This document shows, piece after piece, positions 10,713 through 21,118 of a stretch of 64,000 bases of DNA. Origin of the DNA: Vermamoeba vermiformis (Eukaryota > Tubulinea > Echinamoebida); the NCBI GenBank assembly GCA_045837725.1, contig JBEWZL010000191.1:1-64000 (forward strand), in the 5' to 3' direction. Each line of letters starts with the position of its first letter. The stretch's first letter is position 1. The notes beneath the pieces were generated by a model that searched no databases, had not been told where the DNA came from, and worked only from the letters and a program-made list of their open reading frames with translations. Both the position numbers and the translations under genes were made by a program.

Positions 10713-12399
10713 ATGGCTGATCGCAAGCTACGACGAGTTGGCTTAGATGAAAATATATTACAGCTACTCGAGAGCAAGCATTATCGCCTATGCAAGGTGA
10801 GATCCGCAAAAACAGCCAAAATTTTTAATTCCAATAAAAATTTTAAATATTTTAGCTCAAATGTTAGCAGGATCGAGCTTGAAAATACAAGATATATATG
10901 AAAAAATTAATATAAAAATTAACAGGACGTATTGTCGAAAACAAGTTTGGAACTTTTAGCCGATCTCGACTTGCCGTACGAGCTCATTCTCGATATTCAA
11001 CAAAAAGTCAGTCAAAAAATTATGCCAGCTCATAAGACCGTACGTGCCATTATTTCACTTAGTACCAAAGTTTTAACTTTGCCGTCGTCAGATCACGAAC
11101 CTTATTAACGAACCTGCGGACGTCCTTGTCACTAATTTACCAGGACTCGATGATTATTTACGAGGAGGTTTGCCTGTTGGCTCAATTACAGAGGTAGATC
11201 CAGCTCTTTAGCGTAACTGAAATTCATTTCTAACTTTGGCGTTAGATTGTCGGTCCCGCTGGTGTCGGAAAAACACAATTTTGTCATCAAATGGTGGTAC
11301 TGGCGTTATTGCAATCGAAGTATAAGTTAGTAGCTGAAGAACAGCAGATGCAGATCGACGAAAACAATCTACCCGTGCGCCCAGACTTTGGCAAAGTATT
11401 CTACTATGATACTGAAAACTCGTTCTCAACGCAGAGGTTATACGAAATTGCTGCGGCAACGGATCCAGAATATTTTAGCAGCGAAGAAAATATGATCGAT
11501 TTCACTGAACGATGCATGATCTACAAGATCCGAAGTACTGATACTTTTTTGACTGCGTAAGTATACCCATAGTATAACATACCAGTAATTAATATCGAGG
11601 TGCAGCCTGCAAACTATAGAAGAAAAAATCATCGAGGAAAATGTCAAGTTGATTATTGTGGACTCGATAGCTTCACTCGTGCGCAAAGAGTTCGATCCGA
11701 ACAATTTAGTCAAGCGGCAGAATATTTTATCGAAGACGGCGGCCTTGCTCAAGTTCTACTCGATGGAGTTCAAAATTCCTATTTTGGTAGTCAATCAAGT
11801 CACTTCAACTGCGGGCAGTTACGTCGCACCGGCTTTAGGTCCGTTGTGGTCTCACGCGGTCAATACTCGTTTAGTATTAGAATATTATAAGGATCATCCT
11901 TATAATCTCGTTCAAGTAAGTTTTTTATCATTGTCTTGTAGGGACGTACTGACTTTTTTTAGCCGCTGGATCTGCGTCGATTAATTATCGCAAAGTCACC
12001 TGTTTCGCCAGTAGTCAAGTTCCCATACTTTATAGACAATAAGGGCATTCATATACTAGCGGCTACTGATGTAAATGATGACTCAGGTACGTATCCAGAT
12101 CTATGCTATTAGTACTTCGGCAACTAATTCGAATTACAGCGAGAGAAGAGGGCGTTAATTATGTTCGTGAAGTTGAGCCTGGTAATTATTGGTCACAAAC
12201 TATACAAGGAAAGGCTCAAGGTCACTTCGGTACGTACAAAGCAAATCCGCTTACTATGTCTTGTACAAGTTGTTGGGTGACATACTTATATGTAATATAA
12301 TTAGGTACTTCCGTGGATCACCAACATGCGTTAATTACGCGCAAACAGTTCTCGATCTACAACGTAGAACAGCCGGATCAACCAATGTCGGACATGTAA
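10713..12399 (+). CDS. RAD51B: RAD51 paralogue, RAD51B type
   Basis: RecA-fold ATPase of homologous recombination; RAD51B works in the BCDX2 complex that helps RAD51 load on single-stranded DNA. A helix-hairpin-helix-like N-terminus (residues 1-70) precedes Walker A GPAGVGKTQFCHQ near 11250. The segment SIASLVRKEFD near 11670-11700 holds Walker B (LIIVDS) and the VRKEFD signature typical of RAD51B, then WSHAVNTRLVLEY. About eight short introns; the exon after 12060 encodes a C-terminal extension (about 65 residues) beyond the usual end. Start ATG at 10713 chosen because it opens MADRKLRRVGLDENIL in frame with the next exon at about 10925. Confidence 0.88.
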
Positions 12400-12778
12400 A
12401 TGCGCTAGGTGTTGTTGCCGTGCTATGTAAATATGAAGATGATTGTAAGTTTGATAATAATAGCAACTACAATACTATTTCCGTACGTCACGTTCGCTAG
12501 CGAATCCAATTTTCCTTTTAAGGTTAATCGCCGGACGCAACGGAATTCTTTAAATAGCATTTTTATTGCCGCGTGATAAAAGTATAATCGTATAATCGTT
12601 CCGTAGTATCCTTCGTTCTTACGAGGTTTGGATGTGGTTCTAAAAATTTTAAGAGAAAACTCGTCGAAAAAGAGCGTAAAAGAGCGATGATTTATTGCGT
12701 TTATTAATGATTCAAAAGATTTTATCATTTATTTTACAATTACACTATAAAGCAGAACAACTATTTAGTAAGGAAATA
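12400..12778. other. Intergenic, no gene seen
   Basis: About 380 bp between RAD51B and the GH15 gene, both on the plus strand. It should contain the RAD51B 3' end and the GH15 promoter. A minus-strand open frame at 12423-12728 shows no domain and is probably chance. Confidence 0.4.
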
Positions 12779-15700
12779 ATGGCTGAAGTCGAACAAGATG
12801 CGCGAGTTGAAGATTGTAAAGAGCCGGATGTGAAGCCAAAGAAAGATAATGTTAAGCTTCCTTGCTTTACTGAAAAGCACAAAGAGCAAGAAAAAGAATT
12901 GGAGAAGATAAGAGGCCTTAAAGCAAGCCATTGTCTTCAATGGTCAGGGCTGGTACACGACGAACAAAACTACTTAGAGATCAGCGAGCATGGACTCATT
13001 GGAAACCTTCATTCATGCGCTCTCGTAGGCGTAAGTACCATTTGACTCACTATTGTCCTTACTAAATTATTCTAAAAAGAAAAAATTTTTGCTTCTGGAT
13101 CCCCGTCGCATCCGCTCACCACTGATTTTCTTTTCTTTCAGACAAATGGTACCATCGACTACATGTGCTTACCAGATTTCGATTCTCCCACCATTTTCGG
13201 CTGTATTTTGGGTAAGTACTAAATTCGCTTTCAATCTCGAGATTTCCGAGTCCCGTCTCACGCGCTATATCTTCTAGATTCATCTAAGGGCGGATTTTTC
13301 GGTATTCAACCTCAAGAGGAAAAAGGATCATTCAATTATCACCAAGTAAGTCCTAATTGGAGTTCGATAAAGATCTGCATCTAATTTACTTTTTCAGGCG
13401 TATTGGCCAGATACGAATATCATTATGACTCGTACTCTCGGCGACAGAGGAGTTGCCCAGATCATCGATTACATGCCTGTTAAGGTGCGTAAATCGACAC
13501 TTTGACGAAAAGTGTTTGTGGATCTGATTTCCTTTTTAGTCAGAGTCTCCTGTGCCCGAAATTTGGTGTCCTGGCTTGACTCGTATAGTCGAAGGTGTTC
13601 GTGGTACTATCAAGTACCATATGAAGTGTTATCCTGCGTTTAACTACGCTAAATCCAAGCACAGCGTGGTCGCGTACAAAGGAGGCGCGATCTTCTGCTG
13701 TACCGACAAACGCACTGGATTTAAGATGCATTGCGTATTAAACACTAATGTAAGCACAATACATTATATTTTATGTATACGATGTCGTATTAATCCTTGC
13801 TAAGGTCAAATTGGATATTAAAGAACATGGAGTCGAAGCAATTTTTGAAGTGAAAGGCGGAGACAGGTAAAAAAAGCTTATAATATAATTATAGTATTAA
13901 TATTTTAATATTAGAGTCGGCTTCGATTTCTTTATGTTGAACGAGGGTCAAGCGGAAGAACTGCTCGATCGATCCAACGGCACTTTGAAACACCTCGATA
14001 AAATTGGCGCGCTCGGTCAAAAGATTGACGGAAATTTCAAGAAAAAAATGAATATAAAGAAGATGATGCAGCCCAAGGACGGTGACGAGTACTACGAGTG
14101 CTTCAAAAAGAACGTTGATTACTGGCGTCGTGTAAGTCCTTTTAAGAATAGCTAATATTATATTATATGCTCATATGTAATGTATTAGTGGTTATCTCAA
14201 TGCACGTACAAAGGTCGCTGGCAAGAAATGGTTCATAGATCTGCTTTGGCACTTAAACTGGTAAGTCTGCAACAAAAATGCATGCCGAGAATTCAATTCT
14301 CATAATTTTATATAGTTGACTTTCAAAGAGACTGGTGCTATTGTTGCAGCCGGTAAGCGGATTTGATCTGGATCCGGATCTTTGTAACGCGAATCTGAAC
14401 TTCGTTTTTTTAGCTACAACGTCTCTGCCCGAACAATTAGGAGGTCCTCGTAACTGGGACTACAGATACACGTGGATCAGAGATGCCTCGTTCACTGGTA
14501 CGTACATGAAGTTTGACACTTTTGACAAGTGACACCTGTCAAATTTTGACACTTCTCTTAGTCTACGCACTGTTGAGAATTGGATTCAAACAAGAAGCCG
14601 CGGAGTTTATGAACTGGCTTGAGGCCCGTTGCCACGAACTGAACGAGGACGGGTCATTGCAGATCATGTACGGCATCAGAGGTGAACATCAACTGAACGA
14701 AGAGATCCTCGATCATCTCGAGGGCTACAAGGGCTCGTGTCCTGTGCGTATCGGCAACAACGCCTATAATCAATTACAACTTGACATCTACGGCGAAATG
14801 ATGGACGGAATTTACCTCTTCAACAAGTGGGGTGCACCACTGTCTTACGGTAAGTCCAGCATAGACACGTGGTATTACGAGCCTATTCTAATCCATGCTA
14901 TAGATATGTGGTCTTATGTACGTCGTTTGGTCGCCTATGTCTGCAAGAACTGGCGCACACCCGATGAGGGAATTTGGGAGGCACGTGCTGCTCGACAACA
15001 CTACACTTACTCGAAAATGTACGTAGCTTTCAACCACTTCATAATGCAACCCTAACTAACAATAACATTGGTTTAGTATGTGTTGGGTAGCTATTGATCG
15101 TGCCATAAGACTTTCGGAGAGAAGGTAATGACTGATGAAAATAGGACGATTAGAACGAGGTACTAATAATCGATTGTTCGTCTAGATCGTTCCCTGCTGA
15201 CCGTGAGTTGTGGATCAAGACACGTGACGAGATCTACGAGGAGATCATGGAAAGAGGGTTCTGTGAAGAGCGCAAAGTCTTCACGCAGTACTACGACAGC
15301 AACACACTTGACGCGTCCACGTTGATCATGCCACTAGTTTTCTTCACTTCGCCAACTGACCCTCGATTCCTTAGCACTGTTGACCTCATTGTCAAGTAAG
15401 TCCTGTCAGCTACACTAATACTAGGCCTTGTTTATTAATCTTTGTGAACAGGTCTCCTGACGAAGGTGGTCTGACTAACGGAGGTCTCGTGTATCGCTAT
15501 GACTTTGAAAAGTTCAAGGACGGTCTCGATAGCGATGAGGTACGCTAAGTGTCACTTAAAAATTCTAACTAGGATAGTCTCTAATCATTCTTAATATCTA
15601 GGGCACGTTCAACATTTGCACTTTCTGGTTGATCGAAGCACTGGCTCGTAGCGGCGAATTACACAAAGATCGCATTTCGAATGCACGTCTTTTGTTCGAA

Positions 15701-15859
15701 CAAATGCTGACATTTGCAAATCACGTGGGACTGTTCGCGGAAGAGACCGACAAGAAAGGCTTGCAGTTTGGAAATTTCCCTCAAGCGTTCACTCATTTGG
15801 CCTTAATCAGCGCTGCCTATAATCTCGATAGAAGTCTTTCGGGCTCAAATTTGAAGTAG
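12779..15859 (+). CDS. Bacterial-type GH15 family glycosidase (glucoamylase/trehalase-like)
   Basis: Predicted to hydrolyse alpha-glucosidic bonds by inversion in an (alpha/alpha)6 barrel. After a charged N-terminus come [20 protein letters not shown] and FDSPTIFG, the beta-domain start of bacterial GH15 enzymes; then [20 protein letters not shown], the family's substrate-pocket motif. The general acid is expected in [10 protein letters not shown] (14950-14980) and the base in GLFAEETD (15740-15755), followed by [11 protein letters not shown]. Around 690 residues, the usual size for the trehalase/glucodextranase-like branch rather than fungal glucoamylase. About eleven exons with introns of 45-100 nt show it is resident in the genome. 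There is no signal peptide, so it is probably cytosolic. The substrate (trehalose, maltose, glycogen products) cannot be read from sequence. Confidence 0.88.
14530..14541. repeat. Intronic palindrome TGACACCTGTCA with flanking half-sites
   Basis: One-mismatch copy of TGACACGTGTCA in an intron of the GH15 gene. It is flanked on both sides by TGACAC half-sites (14514-14519 and near 14547-14552), making a compact cluster within about 45 bp. Confidence 0.75.
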
Positions 15860-15914
15860 TCCCATTTTAATCTGTTTCAGCTGTGAATAAAATTTTTAAT
15901 TTTATTTTATTCCG

Positions 15915-17502
15915 TTAAAATTTTGTGTCCACGTGCGACATGAAAAAACGATGGATGCCTTTAGCTCCGATCTCATTGTAATCGTCTATAGTCATAGCCA
16001 TACTATCATGCACAAACAGCGACCCTATTATACTGCCGCCGACCCAAGCCGAAAGCTGCGGATAAAATCAGCATTACTTTACCTAATTAGGAAAACAAAG
16101 TTTGGCTTACCTGCGCCTCAGGCAGTTTGACAACTTTAACGTCTTTATAATTGGTTGAAGCCAGTAATGCTTTCAAATCTTGCCTCAATCTCTCGCCTAC
16201 GCCAGACATTTGGCCAACAGCTCCACCAATCACAATATTCCGCAACAGTTCTTGGCGTAATTCTTCGGGACATTTTTCTATGCTTTGAAACACCAGATCC
16301 GCGAGACCAGGCGAGCTTATGTTAAGCACTGAAGGATTAAACAATGCCTCGCCTACTTTGCACCTCTCGGGGCCTATCATAAAATATAGTCATTATAGAT
16401 ATCTAGTACTGTCCAACTTCAGTAAGAAGTGTCAAAGTGTCAGAATTTGACACGTGTCAAAAATCGTGAAATTTTGTTATTGCATCGGACAAAGGTTTCA
16501 ATCATAGTGTACATATTATTATACATACCATAATTAATATATTCTCCGCCCGGTAATTCCCAGCCAGACCAATACCGATCGTAATTACAGGTAATTTCTG
16601 TGTTGCAATCCAAAGTAACATAACTGTGGCGTTCAGTAATCAAACGAAGACAATGTTTTTTTGCTGGTGAATCGAAATAATATCCGCCTTCATTAAGCAA
16701 TTTTTCAAAATACGAAGTCAGTTCTTTCCCGCCAAAATCGGCTACCGTAATTCCGTGAATAATTGGCAAACCCTCGTAAATAGGCACTACTCTTATTGAT
16801 TGATAGCCTAGTGCTACTGATAAGCCAGTTAATCTACCACTGCAATATAAGGACCAAAGTGATTGAGGTTGCATGACAATCGTCTTGAAGTTGAAAGTCT
16901 CGAAACACATCTCGGTCTTTTTTTCTCGATTTGAAGCGGGAATGAGCTCATGTTCGGAGACTAATAGGCTAAGGCCAGAGGGGTCCATTTTAATGTCCTC
17001 GTATATAATCCTATTCCATATTTTTTCAACGGTAGTCACATCCGAAAAAACTCCTATAGGCATCCATAAAACCAATTAAAATCATTCAATAGTAACTATG
17101 AAATATAAATATTCATTTGAAGAATTAAAATTAAGTGTTTTTTTTGGCTGGATGTCGAAAAAAAATTAAGACTTACCTCGTACAACAGGGAAAAATAGTT
17201 GTGGATCTTCAGGGACCATATTATTAACTTTAGCATCTTCATTAGTAGACACTGCAGTTGTTGAGTCAATTACTGGGAAATCTTCGCCGGCTATTCCAGC
17301 TTTCGTTTTGAAGGATCCCATGTCAATCACCACTGTACAATTTTTAAAAATTATAAATAAGTATACGAACGATATTTTAGGTAAAATAGTGCTTAAAAAA
17401 TAATTACTACTCCATTACAAATTTTCGTAACGGATTTAGAATTTGGAATTCAATTTCGCTGCAGTTCAGTTTAAACGTACATTTTATCGAGTCTTCAGCC
17501 AT
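15915..17502 (-). CDS. Highly divergent actin-related protein
   Basis: Five exons (about 17481-17502, 17177-17334, 16529-17053, 16111-16373, 15915-16055), about 370 residues, the size of actin. Actin landmarks are recognisable but altered: LVIDMGSFKTKAGIAGEDFP replaces the DNGSG phosphate loop, the D-loop region is unrelated (no GRPRH or KDSYVGDE), VVPIYEGLPIIHGI and FGGKELTSYF stand where actin has YEGYALPHAI and LAGRDLT, and WVGGSIIGSL with DDYNEIG near the end. No match to a specific Arp class (Arp2/3, Arp4-6, Arp8) is obvious, so I call it an orphan ARP. Loss of Asn in the first phosphate loop suggests weakened ATP handling. It converges on the GH15 gene, stops 55 bp apart. Confidence 0.85.
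16448..16459. repeat. Intronic palindrome TGACACGTGTCA with flanking half-sites
   Basis: Exact 12-bp palindrome in the intron between exons 3 and 4 of the divergent actin-related gene. Two GTGTCA half-sites lie just upstream, within about 25 bp. Confidence 0.8.
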
Positions 17503-17708
17503 GATTAATATGATATATTATTGACTGTTAACTGAGTATCTTTAAAGTCTGGAGCTGTGGTGTTGGAAACGGATGTAGTAAATGAAGTAAAAATAAATTC
17601 TGAGACTTTGCGAGCTTAATGCCTGGTCTAAACATGTTTATGACTAGCACTACGAGCTACAACTCTTATCCCAACGAAACTAAGGTTTGAGGCATTATAT
17701 TGGAATTC

Positions 17709-18480
17709 CTAAACGGTGCATCTAGTCCAGTGACGGCAATCACCTTCAGACCAAGTCTGCCAAGCATTGAGACCCTAATTACGATCAATTAGTTATATGG
17801 GCACAGTAGGGATATTATGGATGCCGTACTTGAGTTGAAAGGATTCTGTTAGCACATCTGGCGTTCGCATCAGAGTTGTAAAGCTCATCAACGCTCTTAG
17901 GGCAATCGGGTTCTCCTCTAATTATAGACATGTTAATAGAGTATCGTATTATGGTATCTTCGCCGCTTGGCAAAGATCACACAGCGACATTTTGATGACG
18001 AACTAATGCGGATTTGACTTACAAATGGTTGCGATTGATTTGGAAGAGTCCGTAGCAGCAAATTCCATTGTAGACATGCGGGCAATAAGACGATTCATAA
18101 AACGCAATGCAAAGCATTGCATTGTGATACCTACCAAGCGTTTCAGTTTGAGGTCTCGAGATCATCTCTTTCGAAGGGACTTACTTGGCTGGAAAATGCT
18201 TCTTAACGAGCGTTTTCATATAGTCGCACGATACTTGGCTGCAGGGTTCTCGGTTGGTGGCGTTGAATCCATCGATCTATCGAAAAAGAAATCAGCTCCA
18301 ATTAACGTTGCTTCAAACGTCCTCAAATAATGAATTTGCAATATTTATTTCCAAATATACCAAAATTATTAATAATTATTCAATTTTTCGTACCTCGGTG
18401 ATTTCTTGTTCGTTGGCACTGGCAAATCCCACAAAACAGAAGGTCAAAACGACCAACGAAAGGATAAATAAGACTTTCAT
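17709..18480 (-). CDS. Secreted lysozyme-like muramidase
   Basis: Five exons: 18394-18480, 18185-18276, 18023-18130, 17830-17917, 17709-17774, total 441 nt, 146 residues, all junctions GT-AG and in frame. Residues 1-22 are a signal peptide (MKVLFILSLVVLTFCFVG). The core has IAFYESSYC, where Glu is the likely catalytic residue, then CYGLFQINRNHL, the YGLFQIN signature of C-type lysozyme and related transglycosylase folds, and NAWQTWSEGDC near the C-terminus. Eight or more Cys in the mature part suggest disulphides. It should cleave peptidoglycan of ingested bacteria. No single frame is long enough to show this gene; it appears only after splicing. It lies head-to-head with the NlpC/P60 gene. 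Confidence 0.85.
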
Positions 18481-18743
18481 CGTGTAGAACTTGTTATTTA
18501 TAGATTGGTAATTAATAAAATGGGTTCTATAAAGGTTTTGGAGTCGATAGACATGACCTAAAAAAAGTTTGACAGCTCAACTGACCAACCACAGGCAAGT
18601 ATGACCCTAAAATTCGTTCAATAATGATTGTTCTGCTTAATTTTCGCCAATTTTCCAAATTGAAAGCTACAACAGAATCATTTAATCAATTTACGTTTGA
18701 TTAGTGGTTGCACATCTAGTTTAGCTAATCGACGTATCATTAA
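18481..18743. promoter_or_regulatory. Shared promoter of lysozyme and NlpC/P60 genes
   Basis: 263 bp between two divergent start codons of genes that both act on peptidoglycan. Co-regulation is inferred from position only. A possible TATA-like CTATAAAGG lies near 18530 on the lysozyme side. Confidence 0.4.
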
Positions 18744-20268
18744 ATGCAGTCAAAATTGATTCAAATAGTATGTGCTATTGCACTCGTAGCTGTTGTACTG
18801 GCTGCTGACCCTCCTAAACCCACTTGGCCGTCCGCATTCGTTACCGGAGTGGATGAGATCAGAGAGCACTCAGGCGAAGTCAGAACAGTAAGAATTAATT
18901 ATGAAATAGCTCAATTAATGCAATGATAGCTAATCAGATCATTTAGGGCTTGTGGTTCTACGATCAGACCCAAGAAGCTGAACGGTTTGATGTAGAAACC
19001 GAAAGACTTCGCGCTATTGAAATTTTTGAATATAAAGAGGTAAATTTAAATACAATAATACCGTAGTATATCAAATTTATCGATAAACCTAAAAATATTA
19101 ATTTGTGTCATGACATCCGCGTCAAAAATTTATCGACAACGGTCAAATGGATCTTAAACTATTATCAAAATGCTTAATGTCATATTATTAACTTACCTAT
19201 TTAGGGCAAAGCTTACTTGGCCGAGTACAAGCACCATGAAAAGCCAACTTGCAAAATCCACGAATTGCCTAACCACATGCCTGCTCACGACTTCAGCAAC
19301 TACCAGTTTGCCGGCAAAGAATCTATTAGAGGTACATGGAGTTAATACAAGAATATATTCAAATGCTAAGAAGCTGAAATTTCTTTAATGGATCGCGTAC
19401 TGACCGACCACTTCAGGCCACAATACTTACAAGTGGGTCAGAAATACTACTAACGCCGAGTTCGTCTATTGGGCCGACGAGATCACCGAGGACCCTATCC
19501 AATTCGCTCGCGAGATTAAAGGCGAGATCAAGGAATCCGTTCACTTCTTCGCTTTCGACCGAACTCCTCAAGATCCTTATATCTTCAACGCCACTTATGA
19601 GTTGCCCGTCTGTCATGGTCAATTCAAGCAAGGTATTCCTAAGCCTATCGGTGGTAAGTAGACCTTAAAAAATTCGGCCCAAAAAAAAACCGGCCAAAAA
19701 TTTCTTCGCAAAAAATCGCGTACTGACTCAATGCACTCCAGAATCGATGTTCTACTTGCCCTCTGATACTTGCCATAAGGCCGCTGAACATGCTAAGCAC
19801 TATGCTAGCTGCGGCTGTCCTTATGTCTGGGGTGGTACTTCTTGCGGATGTGGCGGTAGCGGAGGCATGGACTGCTCTGGCTTAGTCTACACGAGCTATA
19901 GTAAGTGGCGTAGGATCGACGTATTGTTAATTTAAACTAACCGTATTTTAATAGGACAAGCGGGCTGGAACGGTATTGCTCGTACCACATCTGGTCAAGT
20001 CAAACAAGTACCTTAGTTTAATTATTTAAGCAGTAGCATAGTATTAATTACCGTATATTAGGGCTCTAGTTGCGGTTCTTGCAGCCCTCACAACACTGCT
20101 AGCTGCCATGTTGGAGATCTGTTCTTCTACTCCTTCGGTGGTCACGACGATCACGTGCTCATGTACATTGGTGGCAATTACGTGGCTGAGTGCCCTCACA
20201 CTGGTCTCAACTGTCGTGTCATCCATCCTTATACTGAGAACTACAGCACTTGCAGACGATTCTGTTAA
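18744..20268 (+). CDS. Secreted NlpC/P60 peptidase with unknown N-terminal domain
   Basis: Signal peptide at residues 1-20 (MQSKLIQIVCAIALVAVVLA). Residues about 21-200 form a conserved-looking domain I cannot name (GLWFYDQTQEAERFDVETE, HNTYKWVRNTTNAEFVYWA). The C-terminal NlpC/P60 domain starts about 19747 with YVWGGTSCGCGG and catalytic Cys in GGMDCSGLVY; the catalytic His is in DDHVLMYIGG and the third polar position in ECPHTG. Such enzymes cut gamma-D-Glu-diaminopimelate links in bacterial wall peptides. The domain is bacterial in origin but the gene has six or so short introns, so the transfer is old. Extra Cys residues suit an extracellular or phagosomal protein. Exon ends around 19030-19200 are approximate. 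Confidence 0.82.
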
Positions 20269-20374
20269 GCTTTGGCGAACTTAGCTTTGAGCTGTTTTTT
20301 TCCTTATTTAGCCATAAAGATGATTTATTTAGTCCTAATAAATGTAGTTAACATGGATTCGACTGTTACTTGGC

Positions 20375-20972
20375 TTATAATGGAATTGGAGCTCCAGGCA
20401 CTGCCTCACTTTGGAGGGTAGATCCACTTTGGTCCAACCGTTTGAGGTATCCGTCCAGATCTGGAATAAATGTTTCTGCACCGGGTAATTGCACTGTAAT
20501 TTCTTGACCGGTAATGACGTTCTTCAAGTGCACTGTAATTATACCGTTGACATCCATCTCAATTGTCAATTCTCCGATCTTGGTTCCTCTGTAAACCGAA
20601 CAATATTAATAAGACAATTCCTTATTAATTAGAATACGTACTGTTTTACACCATCCAATCCGTCCAATTTCAAGTTTTGGATCAAGAAATTTTCGGCCGT
20701 TACACTTGACTCGCCGTAATACAACTGCGATATAACAATGAATAGGGATATGTATATAATGACGTCAATATACTTACATTAACTTCAACTTGCTGCGTGT
20801 TATCATTGGCCAAAATAATCTCGCGGATCTTCTTGGTTGGCATAGCAGTGTTTCGTTCGAGTATTCTAACGAACTCTCCGTTGTGATTGGTCATTAGAAC
20901 GCTGGTAGCTACCACATCGAGTAAGAGAATGCTATCGCTTTCATCGAGGGCTGCAGTTGGAGCCGGTCGCAT
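20375..20972 (-). CDS. Orphan HSP70 substrate-binding domain protein
   Basis: Three exons, about 160 residues. The sequence aligns in order with the HSP70 beta-sandwich peptide-binding domain: ILLLDVVATSVLMTNHNGEF (HSP70 has LLLDVTPLSLGIET), ILERNTAMPTKKIREI (LIERNTTIPTKKSQ), LYYGESSVTAENFLIQNL (VFEGERAMTKDNNLLGKF) and MDVNGIITVHL (IDANGILNVSA). There is no ATPase domain and no lid; the C-terminus is Pro/Gly-rich. Start chosen at 20972 (MRPAPTAALDESDS); an in-frame ATG at 21044 opens with the same MRPA, apparently a small duplication. It might instead be a 3' exon group of the VIT/VWA gene upstream by alternative splicing. Confidence 0.65.
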
Positions 20973-21118
20973 CACTATAAAACAAACAATTATATTAAAA
21001 CCTTTTCTTAATACTAGATAATAGTGCCTGGCTGCCGGTCGCATCGAAAATATAACTATTTATTACAAGAAAGGATCGTTTAAACCATTACGTCAAAAAA
21101 AAATAGTGCATATTTTTT

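Noticed and set aside
18025-18487. Plus-strand frames across the lysozyme gene
   Set aside because: The minus strand gives a five-exon protein with signal peptide and YGLFQIN motif; the plus frames are its reverse.
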